A DNA stretch of 64,000 bases from the NCBI RefSeq assembly GCF_900100195.1, contig NZ_FNES01000002.1:1-64000 (forward strand), in the 5' to 3' direction. A program made the translations under genes and the position numbers. The notes beneath the pieces are model-generated. The model saw nothing but the letters and a program-made list of their open reading frames with translations. It searched no databases and was not told the origin of the DNA. The DNA comes from Billgrantia gudaonensis (lineage in GTDB: Bacteria > Pseudomonadota > Gammaproteobacteria > Pseudomonadales > Halomonadaceae). This document shows, in pieces, positions 27,387 to 35,170 of this stretch; the stretch's first letter is position 1, and every line of letters starts with the position of its first letter.

Positions 27387-28513
27387 GCCGTACCACCCAT
27401 TCGACGATAGCGACGGCGCAACCGCGTGCGCACCAGCTCGGCCAGCGTATTGACGAGGAAGGTGAAGACGAACAGCACCAACGCTGCCAACAGCAGCAGA
27501 CGATAATCCGGGCTGCCCGGCGTGGCCTCGGGCAGCTCGATGGCGATACTCGCCGCCATCGAGCGCATGCCTTCCAGAGGGCTGGCGCTCATCAGGGCGC
27601 TATTGCCACTGGCCAGCAACACGATCATGGTCTCGCCCACGGCGCGGCCGGCGCCGATCATCACCGCTGCGAAGATCCCCGGCGACGCTGCCGGCAACAC
27701 CACGCGCCACAATGCCTGCCAGCGTGTCGCACCCAGTGCCTGGGCGCCCTCGGCCAGGCTCGCCGGCACGCCGGCCAGCGCCTCTTCGGCCAGAGCGTAG
27801 ACGCTGGGCAGCACGGCAAACCCCATGGCGAGTCCGACGATCAGCGCGTTGCGCGCTGCATAGTGCAGCCCCAGCTCGGCATCCAGCCAGCCGCGCAGGT
27901 CGCCTCCGAACAGCAGGGCCTCCAGAGCCGGCGCCACGATCATCGCTACCCAGCTCAGGGCAATGAGCCATGGCACCAGCCACAGCCCGGCCCAGCTCAA
28001 TGGCAGCCAGCAGCGCACGCCGGTCGGCAGCCAGCGCCATAACGCACCGGCCAGGAGTCCGGCCGGCGGCAATATCAGCAACAGCGTCAGCGCCTCGGGG
28101 AGATGTCGCTCCACCCAGGGAGCCAACACCAGACCGGCAACGAAGCCGATGACCACCCCAGGTAGCGCCTCCATCAGCTCCAGGGTCGGCTTTAGCCGAG
28201 TCCGCAGCCGCGGCGACATGAACAGTGCCGAATGCATCGCCGCCCCCAGCGCCAGCGGAATGGCGAAGAGCAGTGCCCAAAATGCCGCTTTCAGGGTACC
28301 CCAGGCGATCGGTGTCAAGGTCGCCCGAATCCTGTCGATTTCCAGCCCACCCCCCAGCAGGGCGGGTAAGGCCTCCACTGCCAGGAAGAGCCCGATGGCC
28401 AGCACGGCCAGGATCACGCCGATGCCACCGGCGGTGATCATGGCGGTGGCCAGGCGGTCGCGCAGGTGACGCCGGCGGGTGCGAGGCAACGAAACGGGGA
28501 AACGGTCGATCAT
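27383..28513 (-). CDS. pstC: Phosphate ABC transporter permease PstC
   Basis: The 376-residue inner-membrane permease has six or more spans and the permease signature EGAQALGATRWQALWRVVLP. It forms the channel with PstA. The ATG at 28511-28513 is 24 bases after a Pho box, so this is probably the first gene of a PhoB-activated pstCAB-phoU transcript. The N-terminus (FPVSLPRTRRRHLRDRLATA) is basic and cytoplasmic. Confidence 0.95.
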   Translation of the reverse strand: MIDRFPVSLPRTRRRHLRDRLATAMITAGGIGVILAVLAIGLFLAVEALPALLGGGLEIDRIRATLTPIAWGTLKAAFWALLFAIPLALGAAMHSALFMSPRLRTRLKPTLELMEALPGVVIGFVAGLVLAPWVERHLPEALTLLLILPPAGLLAGALWRWLPTGVRCWLPLSWAGLWLVPWLIALSWVAMIVAPALEALLFGGDLRGWLDAELGLHYAARNALIVGLAMGFAVLPSVYALAEEALAGVPASLAEGAQALGATRWQALWRVVLPAASPGIFAAVMIGAGRAVGETMIVLLASGNSALMSASPLEGMRSMAASIAIELPEATPGSPDYRLLLLAALVLFVFTFLVNTLAELVRTRLRRRYRRMGGTA

Positions 28514-28536
28514 GCGCTACAGCGTAAGACACCTTG

Positions 28537-28554
28537 ATGACAGATGAGTGACAG
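28537..28554 (-). promoter_or_regulatory. Pho box between pstS and pstC
   Basis: On the minus strand CTGTCAC (28554-28548) and CTGTCAT (28543-28537) are separated by TCAT, an 11-bp spaced direct repeat that matches the Pho box. It lies directly after the pstS stop (28557-28559) and 24 bases before the pstC start, implying an internal PhoB-controlled promoter for pstCAB-phoU. Confidence 0.85.
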
Positions 28555-28556
28555 GC

Positions 28557-29534
28557 TCAGTCGTCGGCTAGCGGTGCCAGCCCCAGGCGACGGCGCTGGC
28601 TGGCCAGCCTTGCCTCGGGCAGCGTCACGAAGCCCAGCGAGCCGACACTGGCCTGGCCAGCCGGCGACAGCACCAGATCCAGGAAGGCTCGCTCCACTGC
28701 GGGTAAGGTGCCATCCGGCGGCAGGTTGAGATAGAGGTAGAGCGAACGGCTCAACGGATAGTCGCCACGGCGTACCGCCTCGACGGTGGGCCGATGACGA
28801 ACGCCGTTATCGTCCACCAAGGCCAGCGCCTTGACCGACGCCGTGAGGTGATTGAGTCCAGCATAGCCGATGGCGCTGCGCGTTTCGCCCACGGCTGCCA
28901 CCACCGCCGCCGAGCCGGGATGCTCGTTGAGCGCACGGCGATACTCCCCCCCGCACAGGGCCCTCTCGCGAAACAGGCCATAGGTGCCGGAGGCCAGGTT
29001 GCGGCCGTGCAGTTCGATGCGACCCGGGGGCGCATCGACTCCCAACTGCGACCAGCGGGTGATGGCACTCTCGGCGCCGCAGTGGCGCGTGCGCGAGAAG
29101 ATGGCATCCAGCGTCTGGCGGTCGAGCGCTGTCAGAGGATGGTGGCGATGCACCACCACCGTCAGGGCATCGCGAGCGATCTCGATTTCTACCGGCGGAT
29201 AGCCATGACGGGCGATGAACGCCTCGCGCTCGGCTTCGCGCATGGGCCGTGACATGGGCCCCAGGCGCGTGGTCCCCGCGGTGAGAGCGGGAGGCGCACT
29301 GGCCGAACCGCTGGCCTGCAGCTGCAGGCGAATGCCAGGATGGCGTTCGGTGAGCTGCTCGCCCCAGCGCAGCATCAACCCTGCCAGGGTGTCGGAGCCC
29401 ATGGTGCCCAGCGTACCCACCGGCTCGGCTCGCAGCGGGGTAGCGAACAGCAGGCCAACGGTCAGCAGGGCCGCCAGGCTGGAGCCCGAATGCCCAAGGC
29501 GTATAAGATGGCGCACCAGGCGCCCACGCTGCAT
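28557..29534 (-). CDS. pstS: Phosphate-binding protein PstS-like
   Basis: The 325-residue protein (ATG at 29532-29534) has a signal peptide (SSLAALLTVGLLFATPLRA) followed by the PstS-type motif GTMGSDTLAGLMLRW and later ASGSASAPPALTAGTTRLGPMSR, resembling Pseudomonas PstS, which binds phosphate in the periplasm. It lies upstream of pstC on the same strand with a Pho box between them. Weak ribosome sites make the start uncertain; ATGs at 29559 and 29594 are alternatives, the last of them overlapping the divergent thioesterase gene. Confidence 0.88.
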   Translation of the reverse strand: MQRGRLVRHLIRLGHSGSSLAALLTVGLLFATPLRAEPVGTLGTMGSDTLAGLMLRWGEQLTERHPGIRLQLQASGSASAPPALTAGTTRLGPMSRPMREAEREAFIARHGYPPVEIEIARDALTVVVHRHHPLTALDRQTLDAIFSRTRHCGAESAITRWSQLGVDAPPGRIELHGRNLASGTYGLFRERALCGGEYRRALNEHPGSAAVVAAVGETRSAIGYAGLNHLTASVKALALVDDNGVRHRPTVEAVRRGDYPLSRSLYLYLNLPPDGTLPAVERAFLDLVLSPAGQASVGSLGFVTLPEARLASQRRRLGLAPLADD

Positions 29535-29592
29535 CGCAACGCGGCAGCCGAGTACCGTCATCCACAACAACAAGCCGAGCTTGCGACACCTC

Positions 29593-30006
29593 ATGACAGA
29601 CCTCGATGATGTACCCGCCCCACAGGGGCAACTGACGCTGAAACTGCTGGCCAGCCGCCAGGACACCAACCTCTATGGCGACATTCCGGGTGGCTGGTTG
29701 GTACGCCACATGGACCAGGCCGCCGAACTGGCCGCCGGCCGCGAAGCGCTTGGCCGCACCGCCACCGTAGCCATCGAGGGCATGGATTTCCTGTGTCCCG
29801 TTCGAGTCGGGTCCACGGTCAACATCTTCACCCGCGTGCGCGATATCGGCCACAGCTCGATCAAGATCGACGTGGAAGTCTGGATTCGCTCGCCCCACGA
29901 GCGCGACTCCGACGAGCTCAACAAAGTCACCGAGGCGCAATTCGTGATGGTTGCCCTCGACGACAACGGTCGCATCCGTTCCGTGTACCGCAACGTCCAC
30001 CAATGA
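29593..30006 (+). CDS. YciA-type acyl-CoA thioesterase (hotdog fold)
   Basis: The 137-residue protein has the hotdog-fold pattern of YciA: TLKLLASRQDTNLYGDIPGGWLVRHMDQAAELAA, with the catalytic aspartate region in the first strand-helix, and MDFLCPVRVGSTV. These enzymes hydrolyse acyl-CoA thioesters in the cytoplasm. It is divergent from pstS; the start codon region (ATGACAG) is close to the pstS start. Its stop codon is part of a hairpin (30003-30034). Confidence 0.85.
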   Translation: MTDLDDVPAPQGQLTLKLLASRQDTNLYGDIPGGWLVRHMDQAAELAAGREALGRTATVAIEGMDFLCPVRVGSTVNIFTRVRDIGHSSIKIDVEVWIRSPHERDSDELNKVTEAQFVMVALDDNGRIRSVYRNVHQ

Positions 30007-30034
30007 CAGGGGCGCCGTGAGGCGCCCCTGTCAT
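30003..30034. terminator. 14-bp hairpin between thioesterase and TRAP genes
   Basis: ATGACAGGGGCGCC (30003-30016) pairs perfectly with 30021-30034 around a GTGA tetraloop. It includes the TGA stop of the thioesterase gene (30004-30006) and lies 20 bases beyond the stop of the convergent TRAP gene. Lack of a T-run suggests a bidirectional terminator of non-classical type. Confidence 0.65.
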
Positions 30035-30054
30035 GCGGCCGATGGTGGCGCCGC

Positions 30055-31164
30055 TCAAGCGCCCACTTGCTCGCGAGCCTTGAGATAAGCGAACTCGCCG
30101 ACGTCGCTGAAGCGACGCACCAGCTGCTGGAAGGCGATGTAGGACTCGTAGACCTTGGCCGAGTCGGCATCGTCGTCCACCTGCTCCTGGATGACCTCCT
30201 TCGAAGCCTCGTGGAGTGCCGCCATGACGTCATCCGGGAAGCTCCTCAACTGTACGCCATGCTCGTCGACCAGCGTATCCAGTGCCTGAGCGTTGCGGAA
30301 GGCGAACTCGCTGATCATCGCCAGATTGGAGGCACGCGCCGCTTCGGTGACCACCGCCTTGAGGTCGTCGGGCAGTTCGTTCCAGGCATCCAGGTTGACG
30401 GTGCCTTCGAGAATCGCCGAGGGTTCGTTCCAGGCCGAAGTGTAGTAGTAGTCGGCTACCTCGTGCAGGCCGAACGCCAGATCGTTGTAAGGCCCCACCC
30501 AGTCGGCAGCATCCAGCACGCCGGTCTGCAGGGAGGTGAATATCTCCGAGCCCGGCATGTTGACGGTGGTCACGCCGATGCGGTTCATCGCCTCGCCGGC
30601 GAGCCCGGGCAAACGTAGCTTGAGGCCTTCCATGTCCTCCAGCGAATTGATTTCCTTCTTGAACCAACCGGCCATCTGCGTACCGGTGTTGCCCACCGGG
30701 AAGGGCTTGAGGTTGTGCTTGGCGTAGACCTCGTCCCACAGTTCCTGACCGCCGCCATGGTAGAGCCAGGCGTTGGTCTCGGTCGTGTTCATGCCGAAGG
30801 GGACGGCGGTGAAGAACTGTGACGCGGCCACCTTGCCACGCCAGTAGTAGGAGGCGGAGTGCCCCATCTCGGCAGTGCCGGCCGCGACGGCATCGAAGAC
30901 CTCCAGCGCGGGTACCATCTCGCCGGCACCGTGCACGCGGACCCGCATGCGACCGGCCGAGAGCCGCTCGATGCGTGCGGCGAAATCGTTGGCGCCGGTA
31001 CCCAGGGCGGGAAAGTTCTTCGGCCAAGAGGTGACCATGTCCCAGGTGATGGTTTCCTGGGCCTTGGCAGTGGAAACGAAAGGAGCGGCGGCGATACCGG
31101 CAGCACCCAAGCCGGCGGTTTTGAGGGTGTTCTTGAGAAAGTGACGGCGTTGCATGGCGGGCAT
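30055..31164 (-). CDS. TRAP transporter substrate-binding protein, DctP family, Tat-exported
   Basis: The 369-residue protein has a twin-arginine signal (QRRHFLKN, then a hydrophobic stretch ending at STAKAQ). The mature part has the TRAP DctP fold and resembles TakP-type proteins that bind 2-oxo acids (WDMVTSWPKNFPALGTGANDF, GLKLRLPGLAGEAMNRIGV). The membrane subunits DctQ and DctM are not adjacent, so the ligand partner must be encoded elsewhere or the protein is an orphan. An ATG at 31155 (MQRRHFLK) is an alternative start and has better ribosome-site spacing. Confidence 0.88.
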   Translation of the reverse strand: MPAMQRRHFLKNTLKTAGLGAAGIAAAPFVSTAKAQETITWDMVTSWPKNFPALGTGANDFAARIERLSAGRMRVRVHGAGEMVPALEVFDAVAAGTAEMGHSASYYWRGKVAASQFFTAVPFGMNTTETNAWLYHGGGQELWDEVYAKHNLKPFPVGNTGTQMAGWFKKEINSLEDMEGLKLRLPGLAGEAMNRIGVTTVNMPGSEIFTSLQTGVLDAADWVGPYNDLAFGLHEVADYYYTSAWNEPSAILEGTVNLDAWNELPDDLKAVVTEAARASNLAMISEFAFRNAQALDTLVDEHGVQLRSFPDDVMAALHEASKEVIQEQVDDDADSAKVYESYIAFQQLVRRFSDVGEFAYLKAREQVGA

Positions 31165-31287
31165 GACTCCGGGTGAATTGTTCTGATCCGCGTGCGATCA
31201 CGCGACGTGTCCGCCCCAGAGTATGCGGCAAGGCCGAATTAGCCGGCAAGCCGACCAACGGACTTGCCAATAAACGTACCTGTCTTC

Positions 31288-33495
31288 CTACAGAGGGGTG
31301 AGCTTGGCAAATCCCAGCACCAGCCACTTTTCCCCCTCGCCCTCGAAACTCACCTGCACCCGGGCGCGCTGCCCCTCGCCCTCGGCATTGAGGATCACAC
31401 CCTCGCCGAACACCGGGTGACTGACGCGCTGGCCCAGGCTCAGACTCGGCAGGTCGGCGCCGCCATCCACCGAGGTCTGACGCGACAGCCCCACCGCCGG
31501 ACGAGTGACGGTAACCGGCCGCGACACCTGGCCGCGCAGGCGGACTTCCTCGAGGAACTCCTCGGGAATCTCGCGCAAGAAACGCGACGGCCGCTGGTAG
31601 GTCTCCTTGCCGTGCAAGCGGCGGATCTCGGCATGGGTGAGGTAGAGCTTCTTCATCGCCCGGGTCAGGCCTACGTAGCAGAGGCGGCGCTCCTCCTCGA
31701 GACGCCCCGGCTCTTCCAGCGACATCTTGTGCGGGAAGAGCCCCTCCTCGACGCCGGCGATGAACACCACCGGAAACTCCAGCCCCTTGGCCGAATGCAG
31801 GGTCATCAGCTGCACGCCATCCTCGAACTCGTCGGCCTCGTGATCGCCGGCGTTGAGCGCCGCTTCGGCCAGGAAGTTCTCCAGCGCCACGCTGCCCTCG
31901 CCCACCTCGGGCGGATCGAGCGCTTCGCCCTGGGTGAAGGCGCGAGCGGCATTGACCAGCTCCTCGAGGTTCTCGACACGAGCCTGGCCCTTCTCGCCCT
32001 TCTCGCTGTGATGATGGGCGATCAGCCCCGAGCGCTCGATGACGTGGGAAACCATCTCGCCCAAGGTCATGCCGGCAGTGGCATTGTCGAGCGCCTCGAC
32101 GAGATCGGCGAACGCCGTGAGCGCCGTTCCGGCTCGCCCTTTGAATGCCCCCTGGGCCAGGCCGTCATGCAACGCCTGCCACAGCGACACGCCGCTCTCA
32201 CGGGCAAGCATGCGCACCTGCTCCACGGTGCGGGTGCCGATGCCGCGCGCGGGCACGTTGACGATGCGCTCCAGGGAAGCGTCGTCATCGCGGTTGAGCA
32301 GCAGGCGCAGGTAGGCCAGGGCGTTCTTGATCTCCAGGCGCTCGTAGAAGCGCTGGCCGCCGTAGATCCGATAGGGCATGCCCTGGCGGATCAGCGTCTC
32401 CTCGATGACTCGCGACTGAGCGTTGGAGCGGTAGAGAATGGCCACCTCGCGGCGGTTGAAGCCGGCGTCGACCTTCTCCTTGATGGTGTCGACGATGAAG
32501 CGTGCCTCGTCGAGATCGTTGAACCCCGAGTACACGGAAATCGGCTCGCCATGGGCACCCTCTGTCCACAACGCCTTGCCCAGTCGATCGGCATTGTGAC
32601 GAATCAAGGCGTTGGCGGCATCGAGGATGACGCTGGTGGAACGGTAATTCTGCTCCAGGCGCACCGTCTGCGTTTCCGGAAACTCCTGCTCGAAGCGGCG
32701 CAGGTTCTCGACCCGCGCGCCACGCCAGCCGTAGATCGACTGGTCGTCGTCGCCGACCACGGTCATCGGCGTGGTCATGCCGGTGAGCAGCTTGAGCCAG
32801 GCATACTGCAGGGTGTTGGTGTCCTGGAACTCGTCGACCAGCACGTGAGCGAAGCGCTCGCGATAGTGAGCGAGCAGCGCCGGGTTGTCGCGCAGCAGTT
32901 CCAGGCTGCGCAGCAGCAGCTCGCCGAAATCGACCAACCCGCCGCGCTCGCAGGTGAGCTGATAGCGCTCGTAGAGCTGCACCATCTGCCCCAGATAGGC
33001 GTCGCCGTGCGCGTCGACCTGATGCGGACGCAGCCCCTCCTCCTTGCAACCGCTGATGAACGACTGCACCTGGCGTGGCGGGAAGCGCTCGTCGTCGATG
33101 CGGTGATCCTTTAGCAGGCGCTTGATCAGGCGCAGTTGGTCGTCGGTATCGATGATCTGGAAGTGCTGCGGCAGGCGTGCATCCTGCCAGTGGGTGCGTA
33201 GCAGGCGGTGGGCGATGGCGTGGAAGGTGCCGACCCACACGTTGCGCAGCGACAGGCCCAGCAGCGCCTCCAGGCGGGTGCGCATCTCGCGCGCCGCCTT
33301 GTTGGTGAAGGTCACGGCGAGCACCGCATAGGGCGACAGGCCCTCGGCCTGCATCAGCCAGGCGATGCGATGCACCAGCACACGGGTCTTTCCGGAACCG
33401 GCTCCGGCCAGTACCAGCAGATTGCCCTGAGGGGCGCTCACCGCCTCGCGCTGGGCGGCATTCAGGTGGTCGAGGATCGCCGTGACGTCGTCCAT
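31288..33495 (-). CDS. uvrD: DNA helicase II UvrD
   Basis: The 735-residue SF1 helicase closely follows E. coli UvrD. Walker A GAGSGKT is at residues 31-37, motif II LVDEFQDTN, motif III GDDDQSIYGWRGA, motif V LMTLHSAKGLEFP, motif VI RRLCYVGLTRAMKK. The C-terminal Tudor-like tail (LGQRVSHPVFGEGVILNAEG) is kept. UvrD acts in excision and mismatch repair, unwinding 3' to 5' and removing proteins from DNA. It is transcribed alone here. Confidence 0.97.
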   Translation of the reverse strand: MDDVTAILDHLNAAQREAVSAPQGNLLVLAGAGSGKTRVLVHRIAWLMQAEGLSPYAVLAVTFTNKAAREMRTRLEALLGLSLRNVWVGTFHAIAHRLLRTHWQDARLPQHFQIIDTDDQLRLIKRLLKDHRIDDERFPPRQVQSFISGCKEEGLRPHQVDAHGDAYLGQMVQLYERYQLTCERGGLVDFGELLLRSLELLRDNPALLAHYRERFAHVLVDEFQDTNTLQYAWLKLLTGMTTPMTVVGDDDQSIYGWRGARVENLRRFEQEFPETQTVRLEQNYRSTSVILDAANALIRHNADRLGKALWTEGAHGEPISVYSGFNDLDEARFIVDTIKEKVDAGFNRREVAILYRSNAQSRVIEETLIRQGMPYRIYGGQRFYERLEIKNALAYLRLLLNRDDDASLERIVNVPARGIGTRTVEQVRMLARESGVSLWQALHDGLAQGAFKGRAGTALTAFADLVEALDNATAGMTLGEMVSHVIERSGLIAHHHSEKGEKGQARVENLEELVNAARAFTQGEALDPPEVGEGSVALENFLAEAALNAGDHEADEFEDGVQLMTLHSAKGLEFPVVFIAGVEEGLFPHKMSLEEPGRLEEERRLCYVGLTRAMKKLYLTHAEIRRLHGKETYQRPSRFLREIPEEFLEEVRLRGQVSRPVTVTRPAVGLSRQTSVDGGADLPSLSLGQRVSHPVFGEGVILNAEGEGQRARVQVSFEGEGEKWLVLGFAKLTPL

Positions 33496-33666
33496 GGGGA
33501 AGGCATCGCTGCTCGGAAAATGGGCCGACAGCTTAGCATATTGCGCCCGACGGAACCGGGGGCACGAGCAGAGCGGCCTCGCAGATATCGCTCTCAGCTG
33601 ATCCGTCGGCAGGCCCCGGAGCGCCGGACCGTCGATGAGGCGCTGTAAACCCCTCCCTGGGCGCTA

Positions 33667-33769
33667 CCTTCGCCCTGCTTCGCTCTCGCATCCTGCTTCG
33701 CTTGCAGGACCGGTGCTGGCCATCCATGGCCAGCCCGTTCGGAGCAGTGCTCCTCACCCATGGCGAAGG
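33667..33769. repeat. Nested-hairpin intergenic element between hexR and uvrD
   Basis: An outer inverted pair CCTTCGCC (33667-33674) and GGCGAAGG (33762-33769) encloses three hairpins: TCCTGC/GCAGGA (33691-33709), GCTGGCCAT/ATGGCCAGC (33715-33734) and GGAGCA-G-TGCTCC (33741-33753). The layout resembles a repetitive palindromic element or a structured RNA. The stretch 33496-33804 has no gene; the element fills about a third of it. Similar intergenic palindromes are, from memory, frequent in Halomonas genomes, but no second copy is seen in this window. Confidence 0.6.
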
Positions 33770-33804
33770 ACCTCCTCTTCGGCCTGCCCCCGGCGCCGCT
33801 CGCT

Positions 33805-34668
33805 TTATGGTTTTCCCTCTTGTTCCGGGAATCTCAGTGGCGTCAGGCTCTTCTTCACCGCCTTGAGCTGCTCGGCGAGCTTGGGGCCACGGGTCTTGGC
33901 CACGCCCACGGCGAGCACGTCGACCAGCACCAGGTGAGCGATGCGCGAACTCATCGGCGTGTAGATCTCGGTGTCTTCGTGGACGTCGATGTAGAGCGGC
34001 AGAGTCACCTCCTCGGCGAGCGGCGAGCCGCTGGGACACAGGCCGATCACCGTGGCACCGGCCTCGCGGGCCAGACGTACGCTGGCCACCAGGGCCCGAG
34101 TGCGGCCTGTCTGGGAAATGGCCACCACCACGTCGCCCTCCTTGAGGGTGACCGCCGACATGTTCTGCATGTGCGGGTCGGCATAGGCGGCGGTGGATAT
34201 CTGCAGGCGAAAGAACTTGTGCTGGGCGTCGAAGGCCACCGCGCCGGAAGCGCCGAAACCGTAGAACTCCACCCGGTTGGCCATGGCCAGCGCCTGGATC
34301 GCGCGGCTCAACGCCTCGTTGTCGAGACGGTCGCGCACCGACAGCAAGGTGCCCACGGTGGAGTCGAAGATGCTCTGGGAGAACTCCGCCACCGAATCGT
34401 CGTCGTTCATCGAGAACTGCGCGAACTGGCTGCCCGAGGCGAGCATCTGCGCCAGCTTGAGCTTGAAGTCCTGGAAACCATTGCAGCCCAGGGCCCGACA
34501 GAAGCGCACCACCGTCGGCTCGCTCACCTTTGCCTCGGTGGCCAGATCGACGATGCGCATGTGAATGACGTCTTCGGGGTTGCGCAGCACGTAGCGCGCC
34601 ACTTTTTGCTCGGAGCGGCGGAAATGCTCCATGCGGCGTCGCATGTCGTCGAAGAGGGCGCGGCTCAC
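33805..34668 (-). CDS. hexR: RpiR-family regulator HexR
   Basis: The 287-residue protein has an N-terminal HTH (DLATEAKVSEPTVVRFCRALGCNGFQ) and a C-terminal SIS sugar-phosphate-binding domain (about 125-270; GFGASGAVAFDAQHKF, AISQTGRTRALV). Length and motifs match HexR, which represses the Entner-Doudoroff and hexose genes and releases DNA on binding 2-keto-3-deoxy-6-phosphogluconate. The usual neighbours zwf-pgl-eda are absent. It is divergent from the small gene at 34898. Confidence 0.88.
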   Translation of the reverse strand: MSRALFDDMRRRMEHFRRSEQKVARYVLRNPEDVIHMRIVDLATEAKVSEPTVVRFCRALGCNGFQDFKLKLAQMLASGSQFAQFSMNDDDSVAEFSQSIFDSTVGTLLSVRDRLDNEALSRAIQALAMANRVEFYGFGASGAVAFDAQHKFFRLQISTAAYADPHMQNMSAVTLKEGDVVVAISQTGRTRALVASVRLAREAGATVIGLCPSGSPLAEEVTLPLYIDVHEDTEIYTPMSSRIAHLVLVDVLAVGVAKTRGPKLAEQLKAVKKSLTPLRFPEQEGKP

Positions 34669-34897
34669 GCGAAACTCCTTGCTGGTAACGGCTGTGTATG
34701 GGTCGGCCGCGATGCCGATGTGTCCACAGTATGCCCCATCCGGGCGGAGAACGGGGAACTTCGCCCTCCGAACGTGGAATGGCCCTGAGCGTCATCATTC
34801 TGTCAAGTAGGGTATAGTAAGAAATGGCGTGTTGCACCGCACCTTGCAGGCGAACGCAATTCGCCACGAGAAGCGCAACGAGTAGGGAGAGTCAAAC

Positions 34898-35098
34898 ATG
34901 CGCAATGCCGAACGCGTCACCTCCGTCAAGAGCCAACTTCTCGACATTTACATGAGCATGGAAGTCGCGGAACACGAGCAACGCTCGCGCAGCGCTGCCC
35001 AGCGCAACCTGCGCGCCCGGCGCGGCATCGAGTTGCATCGCGAATTCAAACGGCTCGAGCGCGACATCGCCGACCTGGTAGACGACGAAAAACACTGA
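34898..35098 (+). CDS. 66-residue charged protein of unknown function
   Basis: The protein MRNAERVTSVKSQLLDIYMS is predicted all-helical, rich in Arg and Glu (RSRSAAQRNLRARRGIELHR), with no signal peptide. A clear ribosome site (AGGGAG) precedes the ATG, and a TATAGT at 34813-34818 may be its -10 element. The family is not recognised. The divergent arrangement with hexR could mean HexR control, but no palindrome of HexR type was found. A strong hairpin 35 bases after its stop supports it as a real transcript. Confidence 0.65.
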   Translation: MRNAERVTSVKSQLLDIYMSMEVAEHEQRSRSAAQRNLRARRGIELHREFKRLERDIADLVDDEKH

Positions 35099-35132
35099 GT
35101 CGACCGCCCCACGACGATCGACTCGGTGTGAT

Positions 35133-35161
35133 CTCTCCGCCCCGTGCAGCGGGGCGGAGAG
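35133..35161. terminator. 12-bp G/C hairpin, likely bidirectional terminator
   Basis: CTCTCCGCCCCG (35133-35144) pairs perfectly with 35150-35161 around a TGCAG loop. It lies between the stop of the 66-residue gene and that of the convergent NSS symporter gene (35171). There is no T-run on either side. Confidence 0.65.
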
Positions 35162-35170
35162 GGGGAGGCG

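Noticed and set aside
29593..29610. Possible Pho box before pstS
   Set aside because: One CTGTCAT half-site is present on the minus strand, but the second repeat matches only about 4 of 7 bases, and the half-site coincides with the thioesterase start codon.
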